Positions 19,900-27,568 of a stretch of DNA of 64,000 nt are shown here, in pieces. How positions within the stretch are numbered: the stretch's first letter is position 1; each line of letters begins with the position of its first letter. This stretch comes from an uncultured Bacteroidia bacterium (GTDB lineage Bacteria > Bacteroidota > Bacteroidia > Bacteroidales > F082), in contig CACYHX010000013.1 of the NCBI GenBank assembly GCA_902774365.1, positions 25,445 through 89,444 on the forward strand, in the 5' to 3' direction. A program made the position numbers and the translations under genes. The notes below the pieces were generated by a model. The model was not told the DNA's origin, did no database searches, and saw nothing but the letters and a program-made list of their open reading frames with translations.

Positions 19900-21102
19900 A
19901 TGAAACGACAATTCTTTGCCATAGCTATCTTCTGCCTCGCCTTCTTCACGACGGCCCATGCTCAGATCTTCAAGACCAACGACGAGCCTGCCTTGGTGCT
20001 CATCAACAAGGCGCATTACGTCTCAGCAGCCATGCAAACCAATGACTATCTGCCGCTTATCCAAGGCAAACGCGTTGGCATCGTAGGCAACCAAACCAGC
20101 ATCGTCGGCGAGACGCATTTGGTTGATACCTTGCTCTCCTTAGGTGTTGACGTGCGCAAAATCTACACACCCGAGCACGGCTTCCGTGGCACCGCCGATG
20201 CCGGAGCCAAAGTCAACAGCGGCAAAGACGAGAAAACAGGCATCCCCATCGTCTCACTCTACGGCAAAAACAAGAAACCCACACCTGAGATGCTGCAAGG
20301 CATCGACATCATCCTCTTTGACTTGCAAGACGTCGGCGTGCGTTTCTATACCTATATCTCCACAATGACTTATGTGATGGAGGCCGCTGCCGAAAACGAC
20401 CTTCCCGTCATCGTCCTCGACCGACCTAATCCCAATGGCTTCTTCGTTGACGGTCCTGTGCTGAAGTCCGAAAACTCATCATTTGTTGGAATGCATCAGG
20501 TGCCCGTCGTCTACGGGATGACCATTGGAGAATATGCCAAGATGGTGAATGGCGAAGGCTGGCTGAAGAACGGCGTCACCTGCGACCTCACGGTGATACC
20601 TATTAAAAAATACAACCGCAAAGCCATCTACGAGTTGCCCGTGAAGCCTTCACCCAACCTGCCCAATTGGGAATCGGTGTATCTCTACCCCACTCTTTGT
20701 TTCTTCGAAGGCAGCATCGTCAGCATCGGGCGCGGCACCGACACGCCATTCCAAGTGTATGGTCACCCTGCCATGCGCGGCAGCTACACATTCACGCCCA
20801 AAAGCACCAGCGGTGCCTCAAAGCCTTTGCTGGAAGGCCAGCGTTGCCGTGGCGAAAACCTTGTGGAGTTTGCACATGACTATGCCCGTAATGCCGACCT
20901 GCTTCATCTGGAATGGATTATCGAGGCTTACCAACAGTTGAAAGACAAATCTTTCTTCTCCAACTATTTCCGTCTGCTCTCAGGCGACAAGCAGCTGCAA
21001 CGCGACATAGAAAACGGGAAAAGCGCTGACGAAATCCGCGCTTCGTGGGAGGACGACCTTGAGACGTTCAAGGCTGTTCGGGGGAAATACCTGTTGTATT
21101 GA
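19900..21102 (+). CDS. namZ: DUF1343 protein, NamZ-like exo-beta-N-acetylmuramidase
   Basis: A 400-residue secreted protein (signal peptide ending TTAHAQ). The DUF1343 hallmarks are visible: VGIVGNQTS, YTPEHGFRGTADAGAKV, SLYGKNKKPTPEMLQGIDIILFDLQDVGVRFYTYISTM and VLDRPNPNG. This family includes NamZ, which releases MurNAc from peptidoglycan fragments. A cell-wall recycling role in the periplasm is therefore likely. The stop abuts the stop of the convergent alarmone hydrolase gene with no spacer. Confidence 0.9.
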   Translation: MKRQFFAIAIFCLAFFTTAHAQIFKTNDEPALVLINKAHYVSAAMQTNDYLPLIQGKRVGIVGNQTSIVGETHLVDTLLSLGVDVRKIYTPEHGFRGTADAGAKVNSGKDEKTGIPIVSLYGKNKKPTPEMLQGIDIILFDLQDVGVRFYTYISTMTYVMEAAAENDLPVIVLDRPNPNGFFVDGPVLKSENSSFVGMHQVPVVYGMTIGEYAKMVNGEGWLKNGVTCDLTVIPIKKYNRKAIYELPVKPSPNLPNWESVYLYPTLCFFEGSIVSIGRGTDTPFQVYGHPAMRGSYTFTPKSTSGASKPLLEGQRCRGENLVEFAHDYARNADLLHLEWIIEAYQQLKDKSFFSNYFRLLSGDKQLQRDIENGKSADEIRASWEDDLETFKAVRGKYLLY

Positions 21103-21666
21103 TTATCCGAAAACCTCTTCCAAAAGCTTAAGATACTCTTTATACGCCTGCGTGTCCGACAACTCAGACAGGGCTTCAGCCAAGGAGCGGTAGTACCACT
21201 CCACGTCGGGTTTGCCGTTAGGGGCATGGAAGCGTTTCCACACCTCATCCCCTATCTGCCTATAATCCAAGGCGATGCCGCTCATGTTGGAAAACTTGTC
21301 GCCCAAAGCCACAACCTTACTGTCGTGTGAGGCATTAGCTAACTGCTTGAGTTGGGCTGTTTTTTTCTCGCGCCAAGTCAGGTTTTCGTCCGAGGGGGCC
21401 GTCTCATTCTGCACGAGCATGGCCACCCTGTCGCCAAACCGTTCACGAATCTCTTCGATGGTGACATCGGTGTCCTCCACCGTGTCATGCAAAATGGCGG
21501 CGGCCAACATCTCCTGGTCGTTGGTCATCGTGGCCACGATAGCCGCAGCCTCCATGGGATGTATGATATAAGGATAGCCTTTGCTACGGCGTTCGGTACC
21601 CCGATGGGCTTCGACGGCAAACCTCACTGCTTCGTCGAAGAGACTGGTTTCTAATGGATTGTTCAT
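21103..21666 (-). CDS. Small alarmone hydrolase (RSH-type HD domain)
   Basis: A 187-residue single-domain HD protein like the hydrolase part of SpoT/Mesh1. The Mn-site residues are in place: His21 (AHRGTERR), His36 (PYIIHPMEA), HDTVED with His60-Asp61 and Glu64-Asp65, and Asp123 (LGDKFSNM). It lacks the synthetase, TGS and ACT domains of long RSH enzymes. It is the last gene of a five-gene operon, four bases after the alarmone synthetase gene, so it probably degrades that enzyme's product and may act as its antidote. Confidence 0.88.
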   Translation of the reverse strand: MNNPLETSLFDEAVRFAVEAHRGTERRSKGYPYIIHPMEAAAIVATMTNDQEMLAAAILHDTVEDTDVTIEEIRERFGDRVAMLVQNETAPSDENLTWREKKTAQLKQLANASHDSKVVALGDKFSNMSGIALDYRQIGDEVWKRFHAPNGKPDVEWYYRSLAEALSELSDTQAYKEYLKLLEEVFG

Positions 21667-21670
21667 GTTT

Positions 21671-22750
21671 TTAGATCAGATTGATTTTTCGGGCTTGCTC
21701 GCAGATACGCTTGGCGCGTTGCTGATGGTAGTCGTTTTCGCCATAGAGCGCATTGAAAAAGCTTACCAAGCCAGCTTCTCCAAAGCCTTTCTTAAGGATG
21801 GCGACAATGCAAAGGTTTTGCAGTGCCACCGAATAGGTAACGATGTCCAAACCCGTGCCGGCCAACTGTAGCAGGGCCAATTGGTAGGCACTTTCGCTAT
21901 AAGTTTTGCTCATCTTCACGATGTCGCCAATGGTCTTCATGTTCATGTTGAGCAGAATTCTATAGTAGGGCATGAGGTTGTCCTCATAGACCTCGCCATG
22001 GTTGATGGCGGCAATTTTGTCAGCGAGGTTCTTGAAAGGCTTCAATGAGAGGAAGCTGCGGAACGTGTCGCCATTGAGCGGCACTTCATCGAGTTTGCCC
22101 ATTGCCACCATCGACTGCACCGTACGACGATAGCCATTAATTTCCTTGCGTATGCGGCAGAACTGTTCGTCGGCGAGTTCCAACATACCGGCAAGTCGGG
22201 TCATATTGCGCTGGTATTCAATCGGGATTTCCACATTGCTCTTGTAGCCGATGTCGTGGTACATATTGGCCCACACATGCTGCAACGTGCTCCGCATCTG
22301 AAGCTCGAAACGGATCTTGTTCAACTGAGGCAATTCGGGGTCTTTGTACAAGGTCTCTGGAATGCGGCATACATAGTGAAGCGACAGGTAGCCAAAACGG
22401 TCGATTTCAAGCATCTTGCGCTTGTCGACGGAGTTGGCCCAGTCGATTTCAAACATCTTCTCGGCCAAGGCGGAAATGATGTCGACTTCATCGCTATAGT
22501 AAGTGATGATGCGTGCGCCAAGGACATCGGTAATGTCTTCCAACGTATGGTATTTGTAGCCTTTCAGTTCCAACTTCCCAGCCAGGCTTTGCTCCGCCTT
22601 GACGCGGGCTTCAAGACCCGAAACGAGGATGTTGTTCTTGTCGAGGCAGTTGCGCAACAAATCGAGGACCACGGCTTTCATCTTCTCATAAATGGGAAGT
22701 TTCTCGTGATACTCGCTGAGGAGCATCTCACAATGCACATCGAGTTTCAT
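21671..22750 (-). CDS. Stand-alone alarmone synthetase (RelA/SpoT domain)
   Basis: The start is set at 22750 (MKLDVHCEML), giving 359 residues. The (p)ppGpp synthetase core is intact: Arg49 and Lys51 with Ser55 (RVKAEQSLAGK), DITDVLGARI around Asp75, GYLSLHYV (120-127), and the catalytic Glu149/Gln151 strand FELQMRS followed by WANMYHDIGYK. There is no hydrolase domain. The C-terminal 140 residues are helical and of unknown role. It may be a housekeeping small alarmone synthetase or a toxic one (toxSAS); the adjacent hydrolase fits either. It lies 11 bases after an STAS gene. Confidence 0.88.
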   Translation of the reverse strand: MKLDVHCEMLLSEYHEKLPIYEKMKAVVLDLLRNCLDKNNILVSGLEARVKAEQSLAGKLELKGYKYHTLEDITDVLGARIITYYSDEVDIISALAEKMFEIDWANSVDKRKMLEIDRFGYLSLHYVCRIPETLYKDPELPQLNKIRFELQMRSTLQHVWANMYHDIGYKSNVEIPIEYQRNMTRLAGMLELADEQFCRIRKEINGYRRTVQSMVAMGKLDEVPLNGDTFRSFLSLKPFKNLADKIAAINHGEVYEDNLMPYYRILLNMNMKTIGDIVKMSKTYSESAYQLALLQLAGTGLDIVTYSVALQNLCIVAILKKGFGEAGLVSFFNALYGENDYHQQRAKRICEQARKINLI

Positions 22751-22761
22751 AATACCCAGAA

Positions 22762-23064
22762 TTAGATGATGGTAATGATGTTGGAGAATCCGGTGATGTC
22801 GAAGACCTCCTTCACGTGGGGGTTCATGTTGTGCAACACCATCTTGCCATTGCGAGCCACGACGCTTTTCTGCAAAAGGAGGAACACACGTAGACCTTGC
22901 GACGAGGTATAGGTCATGTTCGTGCAATCGATGTCAATATCCGGCTTTTCACCTTCCATCAACGGGGCGATGTCTTGTTGGAACTGGTCGGCGTTGGTGC
23001 TGTCGATGCGCCCGTCAAGCACAACAAGGGTCTTTTCGTTTTGTTGGTTTATTGTTACCTTCAT
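22762..23064 (-). CDS. STAS-domain antagonist (RsbV/SpoIIAA-like)
   Basis: A 100-residue single STAS domain. The segment DCTNMTYTSSQGLRVFLLLQK contains the Ser that RsbW-type kinases phosphorylate, and DGRIDSTNADQF forms the first strand/helix. The start is set at MKVTINQ (23064), preceded by an A-rich stretch; an alternative ATG at 23082 would add MKNNNN. It is third in the operon and should bind the kinase encoded just upstream when unphosphorylated. Confidence 0.92.
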   Translation of the reverse strand: MKVTINQQNEKTLVVLDGRIDSTNADQFQQDIAPLMEGEKPDIDIDCTNMTYTSSQGLRVFLLLQKSVVARNGKMVLHNMNPHVKEVFDITGFSNIITII

Positions 23065-23094
23065 ATTATTATTGTTTTTCATTGCTTCTTAATC

Positions 23095-23119
23095 GGCTGC
23101 CGCAATGCGACAGCCCTAC
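23095..23119. repeat. REP-like hairpin, copy 1
   Basis: GGCTG-C-CGCA-A-TGCG-A-CAGCC followed by CTAC. Apart from one C/A mismatch the stem is perfect. It sits between the STAS and kinase genes of the operon. Confidence 0.8.
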
Positions 23120-23135
23120 TCCACACTCCACACTC

Positions 23136-23546
23136 CTAACTCACCACTCTTTTCTTCATAACCAGAACATTATTCCCATCCTCATACCGGTAGTCGATGC
23201 TGTCCATCATGCTCTTACAGATATAAATGCCGAGTCCGCCGACGGGACGTTCATCGGCCGAAAGCGTGATGTCGGGGTCTTCTTTCTCAAGGGGATTGAA
23301 GGGCATGCCTGCGTCACGCAATTCTATAGTGAGAATCAACGACTTGTCATCCAAACTGGTGCCTGCCTCAAGCCAGCCAATGCCGCCTTCGTAGGCATAT
23401 TGAACCACGTTTTCGACGGCTTCCTCAATGGAAAGCTCAATCTTGAAGCGCAGTTCTTCATCCTTGGGCATGTCGGGCGAGTCCATCAGGAAGGCGATAA
23501 TCTCGCTGCTTCGGTCCTTTATGGGGTTGAATCTTTTTTTGGTCAT
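23136..23546 (-). CDS. Anti-sigma-type serine kinase (RsbW/SpoIIAB-like)
   Basis: A 136-residue GHKL ATPase. The N-box is SIEEAVENVVQYAY (Glu and Asn for Mg-ATP), the G1-like segment ELRDAGMPFNP, and the G2 box RPVGGLGIYICKSMMDSIDY. Proteins of this size and pattern phosphorylate an STAS antagonist and bind a sigma factor or other target. The start overlaps the SpoIIE phosphatase stop by four bases (ATGA). No sigma factor gene is in the operon. Confidence 0.92.
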   Translation of the reverse strand: MTKKRFNPIKDRSSEIIAFLMDSPDMPKDEELRFKIELSIEEAVENVVQYAYEGGIGWLEAGTSLDDKSLILTIELRDAGMPFNPLEKEDPDITLSADERPVGGLGIYICKSMMDSIDYRYEDGNNVLVMKKRVVS

Positions 23547-24658
23547 AATTTCAAACTAACGATGGTCAAATCATCATTCTGAGGATTGTCTTCCACAAAT
23601 GCTTGCACTGAATCATATAGACTTTCCACAATGTCTTTTTCCATTGGTGGCGTTTCGGGAGACGTCTCTACGATACCTTTTGCCCATTCCATCAGGCGCT
23701 CCTCTCCATATTGGCTCAGGTCAGCCTTTTCGGCCTCGGTCACGCCATCGGTATAGGCGACGATGCGGGTGTCTGGCTTCAGGTCGACCTGCTCCGCTTC
23801 ATATTGAAAGCCCGACATCACCCCTATTGCTATATTCGCTTTGCTGCGAAGAAAATAAGGCTCGTCGCCAGGAGGGATGATAAGAACTCGGTTGTGACCG
23901 GCATTGCAATAGTCCATGTGCCCCGTCTTCAGGTCGAGGCGGGCGACAAACAGCGTCACGAACATGCCCGTTTCGTTGGATGCACTAAAGCTGTTATTGA
24001 TACGAAGCAAGGTCTCGTCCAAAGGCAGCCCCATCCCCACCACAAAACGGAGCAATACCCTCGTGATAGCCATCACAATGGAAGCAGCCACGCCCTTGCC
24101 CGACACATCGCCAATAGCAAAATAGAGTTGGTCGCCCTTCAAGTTGAAGTCGTACAAGTCGCCGCCTACCCTCTTGGCGGGGATAAGCATGGCATACAGG
24201 AAGGGAGGAAACTTTTTAAGGAGCATCCCCTTCTGGATTTTTCGGGCCAATTCAACGTCCGACTGGATGCGCTCATTGGCAGCGGTAGTGGTCTTCAGTT
24301 CTTCGATATATTCAAGGAGCGAGCTTTGCATGGTTTGGAAGCTGTCGTGCAGCCGCCGCATCTCATCCTCGCTCTTGATTTCGGGCAACACGGCTTTCAG
24401 ATTGCCATTGGCCATCTTGAGCACGGCTTTTGAAAGCTCGGAGACAGGGCGCGTCATGTAATTGATGACGGCACGACAGGCAAAAAAGATGGCAGCAAGG
24501 CTGGCCAACCCAATGGCCAGCATGACAACGTGCATCACAGGGGTATCCTGCAACCACCTAAAGGTAAAAAACACCGCTATTTGGGCAATGATGGAGATAA
24601 CCGACACGATGCCGATGATCCTCCAACTCAGCCTGCCCGAAAACGTCTTGCCACTCAT
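23543..24658 (-). CDS. Membrane SpoIIE/RsbU-type PP2C phosphatase with HAMP
   Basis: The start is set at 24658 (MSGKTFSGRLSW), giving 371 residues. Two TM helices (about 10-32 and 41-60) are joined by a very short loop, so there is almost no periplasmic sensor. HAMP follows (MTRPVSELSKAVLKMANGNL), then a coiled coil and the PP2C domain with metal Asp residues in GGDLYDFN, IGDVSGKGVAAS, YTDGVTEA and NDDLTIV. It should dephosphorylate the STAS protein. First gene of the operon, under the -7 box at 24680-24687. Confidence 0.92.
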   Translation of the reverse strand: MSGKTFSGRLSWRIIGIVSVISIIAQIAVFFTFRWLQDTPVMHVVMLAIGLASLAAIFFACRAVINYMTRPVSELSKAVLKMANGNLKAVLPEIKSEDEMRRLHDSFQTMQSSLLEYIEELKTTTAANERIQSDVELARKIQKGMLLKKFPPFLYAMLIPAKRVGGDLYDFNLKGDQLYFAIGDVSGKGVAASIVMAITRVLLRFVVGMGLPLDETLLRINNSFSASNETGMFVTLFVARLDLKTGHMDYCNAGHNRVLIIPPGDEPYFLRSKANIAIGVMSGFQYEAEQVDLKPDTRIVAYTDGVTEAEKADLSQYGEERLMEWAKGIVETSPETPPMEKDIVESLYDSVQAFVEDNPQNDDLTIVSLKL

Positions 24659-24679
24659 TTTTCTTTCTCTTATATGCAG

Positions 24680-24687
24680 CAAAATTA
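24680..24687 (-). promoter_or_regulatory. -7 box TAATTTTG for the partner-switch/alarmone operon
   Basis: On the minus strand, 21 nt before the phosphatase ATG. It is the only clear -7 box found for the five genes. Confidence 0.72.
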
Positions 24688-24727
24688 CAAAAACTTGAAT
24701 AACAAAACGATTTCCCAATCTTTTTTC

Positions 24728-24735
24728 TACTTTTG
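24728..24735 (+). promoter_or_regulatory. -7 box TACTTTTG for APH-like kinase
   Basis: Lies 23 nt before the ATG at 24759 and is divergent from the operon promoter 40 bases away. Confidence 0.7.
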
Positions 24736-24758
24736 TCACAGAAAAACAAACCCTACCA

Positions 24759-25592
24759 ATGGAAGCCATCAAAATATCTCTTGACGACTATGTCCTCTCG
24801 GGTGGCGGTGCCAACGGCGAGAGCTACGACCACAAGACCGACCCGACGATAATGCTCAAGCTCTATTTTCCAGGCAAGGTTCAACAACCTTTGGACGAGA
24901 TGCTACTGGCCCGTAAAGTGTACGACATGGGCATCCCCACCCCCGAGCCAGGTGAATATGTGGTGACTGAAGACGGCCGCTATGGCATCCTCTTCCATCG
25001 CATTCCGGGCAAGGTGTCGTATTCGCGCGCCACGGGCGACCATCCCGAAAACCTACAACAATATGCCAAAGAGTTTGCAGAGATGTGCCTGCAACTGCAT
25101 GCCACCCACGTCGACACCACCCAGTTTGAGAACGTGAAAGACCGCTATCATAGGCTATTGGCCGAAAACCCATACTTTACGGCAGACGAGAAAGACAAGC
25201 TCAGCCGATTCATCGACAGCGTTCCCGATGCCGACACCGCCATCCACGGCGACCTCCAATACTCCAATGTCGTTTTCACCGACAGCCAACGCTACTTTAT
25301 CGACCTTGGTGACTTTTGTTACGGCAACCCGCTTTTCGACTTGGGTATGGTTTACCTGAGTTCTAACCTCAGTGAGGAATCCTTCATAAAAGACACCTTT
25401 CACATGGATAAGGCGACTTCGGTCAGATTCTGGCAAGCCTTTGCCCCCGCCTATTTCGGCCATGACCGTTCCCTCAAGGACATCGAAGAGGAAATCCTGC
25501 CTTTTGCCGGACTTAAGACCCTCATTATCGAACGCGACACCAATTGCCCTATGCCACAATTTCGTGTGGCACTAAAAGGGATTTTGCAATGA
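24759..25592 (+). CDS. Aminoglycoside phosphotransferase-like kinase
   Basis: A 277-residue protein-kinase-like enzyme. The catalytic loop IHGDLQYSNVVF (Asp165, Asn170) and the metal-binding IDLGDF (Asp182) are intact. The nucleotide-binding N-lobe has a Gly-rich LSGGGANGESYDH and a Lys in TIMLKLYFP. It looks like the APH-like TIGR02172 group rather than a true resistance enzyme. The substrate is unknown, possibly a sugar, choline or small metabolite. It is divergent from the alarmone operon. Confidence 0.82.
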   Translation: MEAIKISLDDYVLSGGGANGESYDHKTDPTIMLKLYFPGKVQQPLDEMLLARKVYDMGIPTPEPGEYVVTEDGRYGILFHRIPGKVSYSRATGDHPENLQQYAKEFAEMCLQLHATHVDTTQFENVKDRYHRLLAENPYFTADEKDKLSRFIDSVPDADTAIHGDLQYSNVVFTDSQRYFIDLGDFCYGNPLFDLGMVYLSSNLSEESFIKDTFHMDKATSVRFWQAFAPAYFGHDRSLKDIEEEILPFAGLKTLIIERDTNCPMPQFRVALKGILQ

Positions 25593-25603
25593 TGGAAAAC
25601 AAA

Positions 25604-25630
25604 TAGGGCTGCCGCAATACGACAGCCCTA
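25604..25630. repeat. REP-like hairpin, copy 2
   Basis: Arms TAGGGCTG (25604-25611) and CAGCCCTA (25623-25630), with CG/CG pairs inside. It lies 11 bases after the kinase stop, between convergent genes, and lacks a T-run. Confidence 0.85.
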
Positions 25631-25649
25631 CTAAAACAATCAAATAGAT

Positions 25650-26867
25650 TTATCTCAGCCTACCAGGGTACACCTTCAAGGCTTCCTCCAGGCACTTGAT
25701 GGCGGCCTTGAGGTCGTCGATGCAGATGCAGTAGGTGATACGAGCCTGATGACGTCCCTTCTCGGGGTCGGCATAGAAGCCCGTGGCGGGAGCCAGCATC
25801 ACGGTGGCGCCATTGTAGCTGAAATCGGTGAGCAGCCACTGGCAGAACCTGTCGCTGTCGTCAATCGGCAAGTCGATGACGGTGTAGAAGGCACCCTTAG
25901 GCATCGGGCAGAAACAGCCCGGAATCTTGTTGATGCCCTCAACGATGACATTGCGGCGGGCGATGTATTCATCATACACGGCATCAAAGTATGACTGCGG
26001 CGTGTCGACGGCTGCCTCAGCGAAGATTTGACCAAAGCTCGGTGGCGACAGACGGGCCTGGGCCAGACGCATGGCGATGGCATAGACCTCACTGTTGCGG
26101 GTAATCATGCAACCCACACGGGCACCGCATGCGCTGTAGCGCTTCGAGACGGAGTCGAACAGGATGGTGTTGCGCTCCAAGCCCTCAAGCTGCATCACGC
26201 TGAAGTGCTTATGACCGTCATAGCAGAACTCACGGTACACCTCGTCGGCGAAGAGATAGAGGTCGTATTTCTTGACCAAACCAGCCACCTTCAACAGCTC
26301 CTCATGGGTGTAGAGATAACCCGTGGGGTTGTTGGGGTTACAAATCATGATGGCCTTGGTATGAGGCGTGATGACTTTCTCAAACTCCTCAATGGGCGGC
26401 AAGGCAAAACCAGTCTTGATATCGCTAGGGATGGTAACGATTTTGGCGTCGCAAAGCTTGGCGAAAGTGTTGTAGTTGGTGTAATAAGGCTCTGGGATGA
26501 TGATTTCGTCGCCAGGATTCAGGCACACTGTGAAAGCCATCTGCAAGGCTTCGCTGCCGCCAGTGGTAACGATGATCTGGTTGGGCGTAACGTCAATACC
26601 GTGACGATGGTAATAGTTACACAAGGCACGACGATACGACGGGATACCTGCTGAATGGCTGTATTCCAACACACCATGGCTGGCCGGAAGGTCCTTTGCG
26701 GTTTCGGCCAACGCCTTCAAAGCGCCTTTAGGGGTCTCAATGTCGGGCTGACCGATATTGAGATGGTACACATGGACACCACGCTCTTTGGCAGCATCGG
26801 CGAAAGGAACAAGTTTACGGATTGCCGACTGCGGCAGTTCCATACCTTTATTGGAAATTTTTGGCAT
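25650..26867 (-). CDS. Class I PLP aminotransferase (AspC-like)
   Basis: The start is set at 26867 (MPKISNKGMELPQSAI), giving 405 residues. Fold-type I features are VYHLNIGQPDIETP, EYSHSAGIPSYRRAL, TTGGSEALQMAF, ICNPNNPTGYLYT, LFADEVYREF and the PLP lysine in LFDSVSKRYSACGARVG, with the carboxylate-binding Arg near the end (HQARITYCICIDDLKAA). Aspartate or aromatic transamination is likely but the donor/acceptor pair cannot be set. A terminator-like hairpin lies just upstream of its start. Confidence 0.92.
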   Translation of the reverse strand: MPKISNKGMELPQSAIRKLVPFADAAKERGVHVYHLNIGQPDIETPKGALKALAETAKDLPASHGVLEYSHSAGIPSYRRALCNYYHRHGIDVTPNQIIVTTGGSEALQMAFTVCLNPGDEIIIPEPYYTNYNTFAKLCDAKIVTIPSDIKTGFALPPIEEFEKVITPHTKAIMICNPNNPTGYLYTHEELLKVAGLVKKYDLYLFADEVYREFCYDGHKHFSVMQLEGLERNTILFDSVSKRYSACGARVGCMITRNSEVYAIAMRLAQARLSPPSFGQIFAEAAVDTPQSYFDAVYDEYIARRNVIVEGINKIPGCFCPMPKGAFYTVIDLPIDDSDRFCQWLLTDFSYNGATVMLAPATGFYADPEKGRHQARITYCICIDDLKAAIKCLEEALKVYPGRLR

Positions 26868-26886
26868 AAGCGATTTGTTTTTGTAT

Positions 26887-26921
26887 AAAAAGCCATCTAA
26901 CGCAAACATTAGACGGCTTTT
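26887..26921 (-). terminator. Terminator-like hairpin between DUF1573 gene and aminotransferase gene
   Basis: Read on the minus strand, AAAAGCCGTCTAA pairs with TTAGATGGCTTTT (one mismatch) around eight bases and ends in a T-run. It follows the DUF1573 gene and precedes the aminotransferase gene by 19 bases, so it may terminate or attenuate. Confidence 0.8.
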
Positions 26922-26947
26922 ATGATAATTGTACTATTAGATGATAA

Positions 26948-27406
26948 TCATTTGTTGTTGACGGGTGAACCACCGCCGAAGTCGTCCTTCTTCTCAGGCA
27001 TGGCCTCAGAGGCTTGTTCGAGCACGCGACCTTTGATGCGCAAAACAACAGTAGGATTGTCAATGGCGTTCGAGGTCACCGTTACGGTTTTATTGATGTT
27101 GCCCACACGGTTGGTCCTATAAGTAACCTTAATCACTTCCGTTTCACCTGGAAGGATAGGCTCTTTAGGCCATGAAGGGATGGTGCAGCCGCAACTCGAC
27201 TTGGGCTTTTGCACCAGCAGAGGCTCGTTGCCCGTGTTGGTGAAGCGGAATTCACACTCGCCATTGCCATTGTAAGGCACATCGCCGTAGTCGTGCACGA
27301 TTTTCTCGAATTCGATTTGTGGTCCGTTCTGAACTTTTGCGTCTTGAGCCTTGGCAACTCCTGCGAAAAGGAGCATAATACCAAGCAGATAAATCACTTT
27401 CTTCAT
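26948..27406 (-). CDS. Secreted DUF1573 protein
   Basis: A 152-residue protein with a signal peptide (ending GVAKAQ) and one DUF1573 Ig-like domain. The family motif is clear: FEKIVHDYGDVPYNGNGECEFRFTNTGNEPLLVQKPKSSCGCTIPSWPKEPILPGE. The CGC pair is conserved in this family. The domain is related to MSP/ASPM-SPD-2-Hydin beta-sandwiches. It is expected in the periplasm; the function is unknown. Confidence 0.92.
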   Translation of the reverse strand: MKKVIYLLGIMLLFAGVAKAQDAKVQNGPQIEFEKIVHDYGDVPYNGNGECEFRFTNTGNEPLLVQKPKSSCGCTIPSWPKEPILPGETEVIKVTYRTNRVGNINKTVTVTSNAIDNPTVVLRIKGRVLEQASEAMPEKKDDFGGGSPVNNK

Positions 27407-27429
27407 TGTTTATCGTTTTAAAATTGTTG

Positions 27430-27437
27430 CAAAATTA
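27430..27437 (-). promoter_or_regulatory. -7 box TAATTTTG for DUF1573 gene
   Basis: On the minus strand, 23 nt before the ATG at 27406. Confidence 0.7.
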
Positions 27438-27509
27438 GTAATTATTGTTGTTCGTTGTTCAAATATGCCAAATTTTCAAACATTTTTTCTCTTTTTCAAA
27501 AAGTGTGCC

Positions 27510-27540
27510 AAAAAAAAATCTCCGAGAAAGCTCCCGGAGA
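27510..27540 (-). terminator. Terminator of the pyrophosphatase gene
   Basis: On the minus strand, TCTCCGGGAGCTTTCTCGGA forms a short-loop hairpin followed by nine T. It lies 29 bases past the hppA stop. Confidence 0.88.
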
Positions 27541-27568
27541 ATTTTTAGTCATTCCTAAACACAAGCTA

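Noticed and set aside
24759-25592. Aminoglycoside resistance gene
   Set aside because: The kinase motifs are shared by many small-molecule kinases; nothing in sequence or context points to drug resistance.
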